Source: JBBSQE01 sp038258095
Lineage (GTDB): Bacteria > Actinomycetota > Thermoleophilia > Solirubrobacterales > 70-9
DNA length: 18,387 nucleotides
Direction: 5' to 3'
Assembly (NCBI GenBank): GCA_038258095.1
Contig: JBBSQE010000033.1
Span: 1-18,387 of the forward strand
Shown: piece after piece, positions 8,482 through 15,780 of the stretch
How positions within the stretch are numbered: the stretch's first letter is position 1
Layout of the letters: each line of letters begins with the position of its first letter
Notes under the pieces: generated by a model
The model's input: the letters and a program-made list of their open reading frames with translations, nothing else
The model's database searches: none
What the model was told of the DNA's origin: nothing
Position numbers and translations under genes: made by a program

Positions 8482-8887
8482 TCCGCCATCAACAGTTCGA
8501 TCCACGTCTGCGGATCCTGGTCGGCGTGATACTGAAACTGAGATGGATCTGATCGTCCGTGAGCGCGCTGACCCAGCGATGGGCGAACTCCACCACCGCT
8601 GGATCTGAATTCACGATCGAAACCGTGTCGCGACACCGTTTGTAGCCCTCGGCGATGTAGAGGACAATGAATTCGCGGAACCCGGGCATCGACGCCATCT
8701 CGTCGAACGACTCGACCCCCTCTTGGTAGACGGCCTCGCGCAGAAGCCGGAAACGGCGGGAATTGGCTTCAGCGGCCTTCTGGCGTGCGGCGGACGAAAA
8801 TCCGCTGCCGGTTCCCACCCTCGAGATGGGGATGTCCCGCACCCAATGGTTCACCGTCGATCTCGAGAGGTAAGTCGGATGCGTCAT
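8454..8887 (-). pseudogene. Frameshifted HTH / LAGLIDADG-like DNA-binding protein gene
   Basis: From the ATG at 8887 (another at 8902) the first frame encodes a short HTH part (YLSRSTVNHWVRDIPIS), then FIVLYIAEGYKRCRDTVSIVNSDP. I recognise this as a common actinobacterial family of unknown function with a LAGLIDADG-like fold. The first frame ends at 8489 with unrelated residues (ITPTRIRRRGSNC). The family's next motif, QYHADQDP, appears one frame over and continues to the stop at 8454. The switch occurs near 8540-8546 (CTCAGTTTCAGTATC on the minus strand) and is best explained by loss of one base. The C-terminus is also short, and the N-terminal HTH looks clipped. By eye the region is less GC-rich than its neighbours. 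Not a plausible programmed frameshift site. Confidence 0.7.
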
Positions 8888-8893
8888 TTGTAC

Positions 8894-8907
8894 CGAACGC
8901 ATGTTCG
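8894..8907. promoter_or_regulatory. SOS-box-like palindrome (LexA/DinR type)
   Basis: CGAACGCATGTTCG has perfect 5-bp arms (CGAAC/GTTCG) around GCAT and fits the Gram-positive/actinobacterial LexA box CGAAC-RNRY-GTTCG. It lies between the divergent broken HTH gene (starts 8887 or 8902) and the DUF1015 operon, about 39-52 bases before the predicted start point of the latter. Ten specified bases would occur by chance roughly 0.02 times in a sequence this long under even base composition. LexA binding is unproven. Confidence 0.5.
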
Positions 8908-8933
8908 CAAACGGGTCGGATGGAAAAGACCGC

Positions 8934-8939
8934 TAGGTT
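8934..8939 (+). promoter_or_regulatory. Candidate -10 box of the DUF1015 operon
   Basis: TAGGTT fits the TAnnnT pattern and is followed by six bases and then the ATC at 8946, where the conserved DUF1015 N-terminus begins. This repeats the spacing seen at 7560-7553 on the other strand. I see no good -35 at the matching distance, so an activator or another sigma factor may be involved, or the match is fortuitous. Confidence 0.35.
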
Positions 8940-8945
8940 GGTGCC

Positions 8946-10205
8946 ATCTCCGACGTCCGCCCCCTCAACTCCGTCCACTACGACATCGCCGCGGTCAGCT
9001 CGCTCGGCGATGTCGTGGCCCCTCCCTATGACGTGATCGACGATGCGCAGCGGGAGGCGCTGCTCGCTCGCTCGCCGGTGAATGTCGTCGAGATCGATCT
9101 TCCCAAGGGCGGCGATGAATCCGACCCCTACACCCACGCCGCCGACACGATGGAGGCGTGGGAGCTCGAGGGCGTCCTCACCGCAGACAGGGAGCCCGCG
9201 CTCTGGGCCTTGACCCAGGACTACACCGCTCCCGACGGCTCCACCCAGACCCGCCACGGGATCCTCGCCCGCGTCAAGGTCGAGGACTATGGCGCCGGGC
9301 GGATCCGCGCCCATGAGCGCACGCAGCCGGGCCCGAAGCAGGATCGCCTTGACCTGACCCGCGCGACCCGGCACAACCTCTCCCCCATCTTCTCGCTCAC
9401 CACCAAGGACGCGTGGTCTCTTGTCGAGCCCGCGACCTCAGGCGACCCGTGGGGCGAGGTCACCGACGACGACGGCACCGTCCACCGCGTTTGGCGCGTC
9501 ACCGATCCGGAGATCCACTCCGCCGTCGCCGAGCGCCTCGCCGATGCCGAACTGCTGATCGCCGACGGTCACCACCGCTACGAGACCGCTCGCGCCTACC
9601 GCGACGAGATCGAGGGCGAAGGCGCTCACAGCTACACGCTGATGGCGCTCACCGGCCTCGCCGACCCGGGCCTAACCGTCTTCCCGACCCACCGCCTCCT
9701 CTCCGGCCTCGCCGACGACGCCGAGAAGCAGGCACGCCTGCGCGAGGGCCTCCGGGAGCTCTTCGAGATCGAGGAAGTGGAGAACGATGCCCTCGACCCG
9801 ACCGGTGAAGACGGCACCGGCGTATTCGGCTACATCGACGCCCACCACCGCCAGGCCTTCCGGCTGCGTCTCAAGGACATGGCCGAGGTTGACCGCCTGC
9901 TCGCCGACAAGGCCGAGGCATACCGCCGCCTCGACGCGGTGATCCTGGAAGCCCTCATCCTCAAGGGAATCCTCGGCATGACCGAGGACGACATCGCCGC
10001 CAAGCGCGGGATCGGCTACGCCAAGGCCGGAGAGGATGTCCTCGCCCAGCTCGGCCGGGACTCCTACGACGCCGCCTTCGTGTTGCGCCCGACCCCGGTG
10101 GACGACGTCCGCGAGGTCGCGGCGGCCGGCGAGATCATGCCTCCGAAGTCGACCTACTTCTTCCCCAAACTCCTCTCGGGAATCGTCTTCAACCCGCTGA
10201 GCTGA
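8946..10205 (+). CDS. DUF1015 family protein
   Basis: A member of the widespread DUF1015 family, whose biochemical role I cannot state. Hallmarks are VVAPPYDVI (about 23-31) and the invariant DGHHRYETA (207-215), plus the C-terminal PPKSTYFFPKLLSGIVFNPL. Homologues normally begin M-x-(D/E)-(V/I)-R-P followed by a short conserved stretch. Here SDVRPLNSVHYD is encoded from 8949 onward, but the codon at the expected start is ATC (8946-8948). An in-frame TAG lies at 8934 and no ATG, GTG or TTG occurs before GTG 9015, which would delete 23 conserved residues. I annotate from 8946 as the likely full extent (419 residues); an automatic call would start at 9015. Its stop overlaps the next gene's ATG (TGATG), so it heads a tight operon. 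Confidence 0.88.
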   Translation: MSDVRPLNSVHYDIAAVSSLGDVVAPPYDVIDDAQREALLARSPVNVVEIDLPKGGDESDPYTHAADTMEAWELEGVLTADREPALWALTQDYTAPDGSTQTRHGILARVKVEDYGAGRIRAHERTQPGPKQDRLDLTRATRHNLSPIFSLTTKDAWSLVEPATSGDPWGEVTDDDGTVHRVWRVTDPEIHSAVAERLADAELLIADGHHRYETARAYRDEIEGEGAHSYTLMALTGLADPGLTVFPTHRLLSGLADDAEKQARLREGLRELFEIEEVENDALDPTGEDGTGVFGYIDAHHRQAFRLRLKDMAEVDRLLADKAEAYRRLDAVILEALILKGILGMTEDDIAAKRGIGYAKAGEDVLAQLGRDSYDAAFVLRPTPVDDVREVAAAGEIMPPKSTYFFPKLLSGIVFNPLS

Positions 10206-11248
10206 TGGCCACCGACCTCAAGCTCGGCCTCAACACCGGCTACTGGGCCGGACGCCCGCCCGACGGAATCGAGGAGACCATCGCCCACGCCGAGAGCCTC
10301 GGCTTCGACTCCCTCTGGACCTCCGAGGCCTACGGCTCGGACTGCATGACCCCGCTGGCGTGGTGGGGCTCGGAGACCAAGACGATGAGGCTCGGAACCG
10401 CGATCACGCAGATGTCGGCGCGCCAGCCCGCCGCCACCGCGATGGCGGCGATGAGCCTGGACCACCTGTCCGGCGGGCGCTTCGTCCTCGGCCTCGGCGT
10501 ATCGGGCCCGCAGGTCGTCGAGGGCTGGTACGGCATGCCGTTTCAGAAGCCACTCGCCCGCACCCGCGAGTACATCGGGATCCTGCGGGACATCTGGGCG
10601 CGCCGCGAGCCCGTCACGAGCGACGGCCCCCACTACCCCCTGCCGCTCCCCGAGGGCACCGGCCTCGGCAAGCCGCTCAAGTCGTCGATCCACCCGCTCC
10701 GCGAGGACATCCCGATCGTCCTCGGCGCCGAGGGCCCGAAGAACATCGCCCTCTGCGCGGAGATCTGCGACGGCTGGATGTCGATGCTGTTCAGCCCTGA
10801 GCATGAGGACCTCTATCTGCCCTCGCTCGAGGAGGGCTGGGGCCGCGAGGATGCCCGCCGCTCTCGCGAGGACTTCGAGGTCGAGTGCATGGTTCCGATG
10901 ATCGTCGGCCCGGATGCCGGAGCCTGCGCCGACATGCTCCGCCCCTTCTACGCGCTCTACTTCGGGGGCATGGGCGCGAAGGGCAAGAACTTCCACGCCA
11001 ACGTTCCGATCCGGATGGGCTACGAGAACGAGGTCTCCCAGATCCAGGACCTTTACCTCGAGGGCAAGAAGACCGAAGCCGCGGCCCTGATCCCCCACGA
11101 CCTGATCGACGCGATGTCCCTGATCGGCCCCCGCGAGAAGATCGCCGACGACCTCGCGAAGTGGCGCGAGTCGGTCGTCACCACGCTGCTGATCCAGGGG
11201 GACGACGAGCTACTCGAGACCGCCGCCCAGCTCGTCCTGGGCGCCTAG
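10205..11248 (+). CDS. LLM-class (luciferase-like) F420-dependent oxidoreductase
   Basis: A 347-residue TIM-barrel oxidoreductase of the bacterial-luciferase superfamily, of the F420-dependent type common in actinobacteria. Evidence includes the N-terminal LGLNTGYWAG, AESLGFDSLWTSEAYGSD, RLGTAITQMSARQPAATAMAA with LDHLSGGRFVLGLGVSGPQV, and PIVLGAEGPKNIALCAEICDGW. These are the standard strand and loop motifs that line the deazaflavin site. The substrate is unknown. The ATG overlaps the DUF1015 stop by one base, so the two are translationally coupled. It sits 27 bases before the racemase. Length and motifs are normal. Dependence on F420 rather than FMN is inferred from the subfamily, not from a single residue. 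Confidence 0.93.
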   Translation: MATDLKLGLNTGYWAGRPPDGIEETIAHAESLGFDSLWTSEAYGSDCMTPLAWWGSETKTMRLGTAITQMSARQPAATAMAAMSLDHLSGGRFVLGLGVSGPQVVEGWYGMPFQKPLARTREYIGILRDIWARREPVTSDGPHYPLPLPEGTGLGKPLKSSIHPLREDIPIVLGAEGPKNIALCAEICDGWMSMLFSPEHEDLYLPSLEEGWGREDARRSREDFEVECMVPMIVGPDAGACADMLRPFYALYFGGMGAKGKNFHANVPIRMGYENEVSQIQDLYLEGKKTEAAALIPHDLIDAMSLIGPREKIADDLAKWRESVVTTLLIQGDDELLETAAQLVLGA

Positions 11249-11275
11249 ATTTCAGGCCTGGCGGGGAACGGCCGG

Positions 11276-11977
11276 ATGAAGACCATCGGGCTTCTCGGCG
11301 GCATGAGCTGGGAGTCGTCTGCCCTCTACTACCGGCTGATCAATCAGGAGGCCGGGCGCCGGCTCGGCGGCCTCCACAATGCTCCGAGCGTGATGCTCAC
11401 GCTCGACTTCGCCGAGATCGAGGAGATACAGCGAAAGAGCGACTGGGATACCGCCGGCGCCCGGCTGGCAGGCGTCGCACGACGCCTCGAGGAGGCGGGG
11501 GCCGAGCTCGTCGTCCTCGCGACCAACACGATGCACATCTGCGCCGACCGAATCGCCGAGGAGATCGACGTTCCGTTCATCCATATCGCCGACACAACCG
11601 CCGAGACCGTGAAGGCCGCCGGCATCGGGACCGTCGGACTGCTGGGCACGCGCTTCACCATGGAGAAGGATTTCTACAGCGGACGCCTGCGGAAGAAACA
11701 TGGCCTCGACGTGCTCACTCCGGACGCAGGCGATCGCACCATCGTCCACGACGTCATCTACGAGGAGCTCGTCCGGGGCCTGATCGAGGACTCCTCCCGC
11801 TCCGTATTCCGGGAGGTGATCGCCCGCCTGATCGAGCGTGGCGCCGAGGGTGTCATCTTCGGCTGCACCGAGCTCTCGCTCCTCGTCGGCGAGTCCGACT
11901 CCTCCGTCCCGGTCTTCGACACCACCAGGATCCATGCCGAGAGCGCGGTCGCGATGGCGCTCGGCTCCGCGTCGTAG
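11276..11977 (+). CDS. Aspartate/glutamate racemase, YgeA (L-Asp/Glu-specific) type
   Basis: A 233-residue PLP-independent amino-acid racemase. The opening MKTIGLLGGMSWESSALYYR, the GGLH segment and LLGTRFTMEKDFY are close to E. coli YgeA. Typical aspartate racemases use two cysteines. Here the first is Thr83 (in ATNTMH) and the second is Cys197 (in FGCTE), the same residues at the same numbers as I recall for the E. coli L-Asp/Glu racemase. This supports that subgroup rather than a dead enzyme. A purine-rich GGGGAACGG lies just before the ATG. The gene is 27 bases downstream of the LLM oxidoreductase and 9 bases before the adenosyltransferase. A role in D-amino-acid supply for cell wall or signalling is inference. 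Confidence 0.93.
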   Translation: MKTIGLLGGMSWESSALYYRLINQEAGRRLGGLHNAPSVMLTLDFAEIEEIQRKSDWDTAGARLAGVARRLEEAGAELVVLATNTMHICADRIAEEIDVPFIHIADTTAETVKAAGIGTVGLLGTRFTMEKDFYSGRLRKKHGLDVLTPDAGDRTIVHDVIYEELVRGLIEDSSRSVFREVIARLIERGAEGVIFGCTELSLLVGESDSSVPVFDTTRIHAESAVAMALGSAS

Positions 11978-11986
11978 GATCACCGC

Positions 11987-12562
11987 ATGGTCAAGATCTA
12001 CACCCGAAAGGGAGACGACGGCACCACCTCGCTCTGGTACGGAGGGCGCGTCCCGAAGTCCGACGGCCGCACCGACGCGTACGGGACCCTCGACGAGGCG
12101 AACTCGATCCTTGGGGTCGCCCGCTCACTCTGCGGAGGAGAGGAACCCGAGCGCGGGCTGGCCGCAGACATCCTCCGGCTCCAAGACGACCTCTTCATCG
12201 CGGGGGCCGAGCTGGCGACGGCGCCCGAAGCATCCGATCGCCTCGAAGACGGTGTCAGCCGCGTCACCGAGGAGATGGTCACCTGGGCCGAGGAGCGGAT
12301 CGATCACTACATGGGCCAGGTCGACCTCCCGCCGCAGTTCGTCATCCCCGGCGGCAACACGCTCTCCGCGCACCTCGATGTCGCGCGCACCGTCGTGCGG
12401 CGCGCCGAGCGCCGCATCTCTGCCCTGCACCAGGAGGGCGAAATCGCTTCGGAGACGCTCCTCCACCTCGTCAACCGTGCCTCTGACCTGATGTTCGCCA
12501 TGGCCCGCTTCGCCGACATCGACGACCCGGTTCTCTTCGAGGGCCGAAGGCGCGGCAAGTGA
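11987..12562 (+). CDS. Cob(I)alamin adenosyltransferase, PduO type
   Basis: A 191-residue ATP:cob(I)alamin adenosyltransferase, which forms adenosylcobalamin. Family motifs are the ATP-binding N-terminus TRKGDDGTTSLWYGG (6-20), GRTDAYGTLDEANS, FVIPGGNTLSAHLDVARTVVRRAER, and the C-terminal LVNRASDLMFAMARFAD. Length is typical of the trimeric PduO family. The ATG is nine bases after the racemase stop, and its own stop overlaps the OsmC GTG by four bases. No B12-dependent enzyme or cobalamin riboswitch is visible in the window, so its link to the neighbours seems to be shared transcription only. Confidence 0.96.
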   Translation: MVKIYTRKGDDGTTSLWYGGRVPKSDGRTDAYGTLDEANSILGVARSLCGGEEPERGLAADILRLQDDLFIAGAELATAPEASDRLEDGVSRVTEEMVTWAEERIDHYMGQVDLPPQFVIPGGNTLSAHLDVARTVVRRAERRISALHQEGEIASETLLHLVNRASDLMFAMARFADIDDPVLFEGRRRGK

Positions 12563-12963
12563 CATCCGCCGTCGCCCGCCGTCGCAAGAGCTACACGCAC
12601 GATGTCGAGGTGGAGGGAGGCCACACCGTGGTCTTCGACGAGCCCGCGGAGAAGGGTGGCGACAACAACGGCCCCTCCCCCACCGACATGCTCGCCGCGT
12701 CGCTCGCCGCCTGCACCGCGATCACGATGGAGATGTACGCCGACCGCAAGGAGTGGCCGCTCGACGATGTCGAGGTGTCGGTCGAGACGGAGAAGGGCTC
12801 CGCGGCAGACCCTCGCTCGTTCACCGTGACGCTCCGCCTTCCGAAGGAGCTGTCCTCCGAGCAGGTTGACCGCCTGCGGGTGATCGCCGGCAAATGCCCG
12901 GTGCACAAGGCCCTGAGGGACGAGGGCGACGTCTCTATCGTCGAGCGCATCGAGCTGATCTGA
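12559..12963 (+). CDS. OsmC/Ohr family protein
   Basis: A 134-residue OsmC-family thiol protein, probably a hydroperoxide-detoxifying or related redox protein of the cytoplasm. The two family cysteines are present: C52 in LAACTAITM on the central helix and C113 in GKCPVHKAL. GPSPTDMLAASLAAC is the usual helix signature. It is closer to the general OsmC/YhfA-like group than to Ohr proper. Start is the GTG at 12559 in a GTGA overlap with the adenosyltransferase stop. Its TGA overlaps the next ATG by one base, so it is tightly coupled on both sides. Confidence 0.93.
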   Translation: MTSAVARRRKSYTHDVEVEGGHTVVFDEPAEKGGDNNGPSPTDMLAASLAACTAITMEMYADRKEWPLDDVEVSVETEKGSAADPRSFTVTLRLPKELSSEQVDRLRVIAGKCPVHKALRDEGDVSIVERIELI

Positions 12964-13760
12964 TGGACCTCGGCCTCGCCGGGAGGGGATGCGCTGTGAC
13001 GGGCGCCGGTCGCGGGATCGGGCGCGAGACCGCGCGGATGCTCTGCGCCGAGGGAGCCGACGTCCTTCTCGTCTCCCGCACCGAGGCCGAGTTGCAGGCA
13101 GTGGCGCGGGAGCTGAACGACTCCGGCCCGGGCCGCGCCGCCAGCATCGCGCTCGACATCACCGACACCGGCTCCGGAGAGCGCATTCTCGGCGCCGCCG
13201 AGGAGCGCTTCGGCGCCCTCGACGTCCTCGTCAACAACGCCGGTATTGCTGCAAAGCGCAATCTCGAGGACGTCCCCGACGAGGACTGGCGCGCCCAGTT
13301 CGAGCTGAACGTGATGGCTCCACATCACGCGATGGCCGCAGCCCTCCCGGCGATGGCAGAGCGCGGCTGGGGCCGCGTGGTCAACGTCTGCTCGACCGCC
13401 GCGAAACGGCCATCGGCATCGATGCCCGAATACTCGGTCGCAAAGGCCGCCGAGCTGTCCCTCTCCCGCCTCTACGCGGACCGCTACGCCTCCTCAGGTG
13501 CCCTCGTGAACGCCATCTGCCCGGGCGCGGCGACCTCGGAGATGTGGATGGCCGAAGGCGGCATCCTCGACCAGTCGCGCGCCGAGGGCGAATCCCGCGA
13601 GGAGGCCCTCGAGGCCGCCGGGTCGAAGCGCCCCATCGGCCGGCTCGCCGAGGTCGAGGAGATCGCCTCGGCGATCGTCTTCCTTTGCTCGGAGCGGGCC
13701 TCCTACGTCGCCGGCGCCGCCTGGTCGGTCGACGGCGGGACGGTCCCGGTCATCATCTGA
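12963..13760 (+). CDS. Short-chain dehydrogenase/reductase (SDR)
   Basis: A 265-residue classical SDR. The cofactor motif TGAGRGIG lies at 13-20, NNAG at 91-94, the structural Asn at N115, and the catalytic S144-Y157-K161 triad has the expected 13-residue S-to-Y spacing (PEYSVAKAA). After the triad come the conserved ICPGAATSEM and the C-terminal AGAAWSVDGGT. R39 after the second strand (LLVSRTEAE) favours NADP(H) over NAD(H), by inference. The substrate is unknown; the fold is common in 3-oxoacyl and glucose dehydrogenase-like enzymes. The frame is open from 12894, but the ATG at 12963 overlaps the OsmC stop (TGATG) and fits the family. Confidence 0.94.
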   Translation: MDLGLAGRGCAVTGAGRGIGRETARMLCAEGADVLLVSRTEAELQAVARELNDSGPGRAASIALDITDTGSGERILGAAEERFGALDVLVNNAGIAAKRNLEDVPDEDWRAQFELNVMAPHHAMAAALPAMAERGWGRVVNVCSTAAKRPSASMPEYSVAKAAELSLSRLYADRYASSGALVNAICPGAATSEMWMAEGGILDQSRAEGESREEALEAAGSKRPIGRLAEVEEIASAIVFLCSERASYVAGAAWSVDGGTVPVII

Positions 13761-13764
13761 GCCG

Positions 13765-14970
13765 ATGAGAGCGAGACTGGGCGCCCGGAAGCTGCTGCGA
13801 GAGTGCCCGGCGTTTCGCAACCTCTGCATCGCGCTCTCGCTCTCCGCGATCGGGACCGGAGCCGCGACCACGGCCCTGGTCCTCTACGTACAGTCGACGA
13901 GGGGCACCGGGATCGCGGTCGCCGTGTTCCTGATCGCGATCACGTTGCCACGACTGCTCGGGCCGCTGGCAGGATCGCTGGTGGACAGGCTGGACCTGCG
14001 CACGCTCCTGATCGGCTGCGACGCGGGTCAGGCCGTGCTCTTCGTCGGCCTCGCCCTGCTCCCTCCGTTTCCCGCGATCCTCGCGCTCTCTGCGGGAACG
14101 GCGGTGCTGGCGGCCGGCTACTCGCCGGCGCGAGGGACGTCGCTTCCGGCTCTCGTCGGCGATCAGAACCTGCTCGGAGCGAACGCGTTGGTCAACACCG
14201 CGCTGAACCTCCAGGTCGCCGTCGGGCCGGTGGTCGGCGGGTTGCTGGTCGCCCTGGGCGGCACCGGGGTGGCGCTCGGCATCAACGCCGCGACCTTCGC
14301 CGCTTCCGCCCTGATCTGCACGTCGCTCCCGTCACTTCCCGCGCAGGCTCAGAGCGGCCCTTCCGGGATGCTCGCGTCGGCTCGGCAGGGCGTGCGCTAC
14401 CTCTTCAGCGACCCCGTGCTCCGCGTGGCCACCATCTCGCTGTTCGCGGTCGTGGCCTTCGCCGGCGTCGACGAAGTCGCCCTCGTCTTCTTGGTGCGCG
14501 ACACGCTCGACGGCGGCGCGGTCGCCTTCGGCCTCGTCTCGGCGGGCTTCGGGGTCGGCCTGATCGTCGCCGCGGTGAGATTGACCAGGGGGACCACCAT
14601 GCCCGCGGGAACGATCTACTGCGTGGGGATGGCGCTGACCGGAGCGGGCATCCTGCTGACGGGCCTGGCTCCGATCCTTCTGGCCGCCTTCGCCTTTCAG
14701 ATCCTCGCCGGAACCGGCAACGGCATGGACAACATCGCCCACGACACGCTCATGCAGCAACTCGTCCCTCGGCCGATGCTCGGAAGAGTCTTCGGCACCG
14801 CGTCGAGCGCCGCCTACGCAGGTGCCGGCATATCGGCGGCAATCGGAGGCGTGCTCGTCGATGTGACGTCACCCCGGGCCGTGTTCATCGGCGCGGGGAT
14901 CGGCACGCTGGTCACGGTCGCGCTTGCATCCCGGCGCCTGCGGGGCACGGGTGCCCGTGTCGCGGTCTGA
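13765..14970 (+). CDS. MFS transporter (EntS/MFS_3-like)
   Basis: A 401-residue major facilitator with about 11-12 hydrophobic segments. After a short basic N-terminus (RKLLRECPAFRNLCIAL) come the motif-A-like loop LAGSLVDRLDLRTLL between helices 2 and 3, and ARGTSLPALVGDQNLLGANALVNTALNLQVAVGPVVGGLL, which is typical of the MFS_3 exporter group that includes the enterobactin exporter EntS. A longer middle loop (SLPSLPAQAQSGPSG) separates the two halves. The substrate is unknown, and siderophore export is not implied by context. The start is four bases after the SDR stop, and it is the last gene of the operon. It is convergent with a methyltransferase 22 bases away. Confidence 0.93.
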   Translation: MRARLGARKLLRECPAFRNLCIALSLSAIGTGAATTALVLYVQSTRGTGIAVAVFLIAITLPRLLGPLAGSLVDRLDLRTLLIGCDAGQAVLFVGLALLPPFPAILALSAGTAVLAAGYSPARGTSLPALVGDQNLLGANALVNTALNLQVAVGPVVGGLLVALGGTGVALGINAATFAASALICTSLPSLPAQAQSGPSGMLASARQGVRYLFSDPVLRVATISLFAVVAFAGVDEVALVFLVRDTLDGGAVAFGLVSAGFGVGLIVAAVRLTRGTTMPAGTIYCVGMALTGAGILLTGLAPILLAAFAFQILAGTGNGMDNIAHDTLMQQLVPRPMLGRVFGTASSAAYAGAGISAAIGGVLVDVTSPRAVFIGAGIGTLVTVALASRRLRGTGARVAV

Positions 14971-14992
14971 GCCACAACACACGGGGTCGGCC

Positions 14993-15745
14993 TCAGGCCA
15001 AGGAGGTCAGCCCGACCACCACGTGGACGGGAAGCTCCGACGGGGTGAAGCCGTCGGCGATCAGGCCGGCGACCCGAGCGATGATCGCGGCCCGCTCGTC
15101 CTCGGGCATGGCCGCCATCCAGCTCATCGATCGGATGTGGTCGACGATCGCCTCCGGCCTCGCCGGCGACGAGGTAGTGACGCGAACCTCACGCGGTTCG
15201 GTCCAGCCCCCGGCCTCGCGCACCCCCTCCTGCCACGACGGCCCGTCGAAATACGGATGCTCGGGCCGTAGCTCAGCGATTAGGCCGCCGAGCTCATCTG
15301 CCCAAGACGCCCCGGTCCAATCGGGGATGGTCGCAATCACGGCCAGGCCACCTCCCGGGCGCAGGACACGGCGGATCTCGACGAGGGCGGCGGGCTGGTC
15401 GAACCAGTGGAAGCCGTCCGCGACCGTGACGGCATCGACCGAACCGTCGGCCAGCGGGATCGCCTCGGCGAAGCCCTCGAGAACGCGGTCGGCGCCGATG
15501 CTCGTGGCCAGGTGGTCTCGCATCTCGGCCTGCGGCTCGACGGCGACCACGTCGAGCCCCGTCGCCAGCAGCGCCCGCGTGAGCTTGCCGGTGCCCGCGG
15601 CGAGATCGAGGACCCGCGCATCGTTTCCGAGCCGCAACTCCGCAGCGAGGGCACCGACGGCGTCCGGAGCGTATTCGGGCCGGCCGCGCTCGTAAGCTTC
15701 AGCGACGTCGGCGAACCTGGCGGCGAGGGGATGGAGATCGGTCAT
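14993..15745 (-). CDS. Class I SAM-dependent methyltransferase
   Basis: A 250-residue methyltransferase of the Methyltransf_11/25 type. It begins FADVAEAYERGRPEYAPDAV, a motif common at the N-terminus of these enzymes. Motif I VLDLAAGTGKLTRALL lies at 45-60 with acidic E70 (VVAVEPQAEM). Further along are AEAIPLADGSVDAVTVADGFHWFD and the post-motif EIRRVLRPGGGLAVI. The HWFD segment is typical of this actinobacterial group. The substrate is unknown. It is divergent from the Nudix gene (35 bases apart) and convergent with the MFS gene. It has only superficial similarity to the methyltransferase at 6658-7455, and the two are not an obvious duplicate pair. Confidence 0.93.
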   Translation of the reverse strand: MTDLHPLAARFADVAEAYERGRPEYAPDAVGALAAELRLGNDARVLDLAAGTGKLTRALLATGLDVVAVEPQAEMRDHLATSIGADRVLEGFAEAIPLADGSVDAVTVADGFHWFDQPAALVEIRRVLRPGGGLAVIATIPDWTGASWADELGGLIAELRPEHPYFDGPSWQEGVREAGGWTEPREVRVTTSSPARPEAIVDHIRSMSWMAAMPEDERAAIIARVAGLIADGFTPSELPVHVVVGLTSLA

Positions 15746-15780
15746 GCGCGGCGGACCGTAGCCGACCCAACTTAGACAGA

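Noticed and set aside
8625..8636. GTGTCGCGACAC palindrome
   Set aside because: A 12-bp palindrome inside the coding part of the broken HTH gene; explained by codons and not placed at any promoter.
10885..12486. A 533-codon open frame on the plus strand
   Set aside because: It overlaps the LLM oxidoreductase, racemase and adenosyltransferase in another frame; composition is typical of a shadow.
14942..14999. Short inverted repeats at the MFS/methyltransferase convergence
   Set aside because: CACGG/CCGTG and GGCCT/AGGCC arms are short, with tiny loops and no T-run; too weak to call a terminator.
13803..15695. A 630-codon open frame on the plus strand
   Set aside because: It runs across the MFS gene, the convergent gap and the opposite-strand methyltransferase, is Arg/Pro-rich and shows no family motifs; a GC-rich shadow frame.
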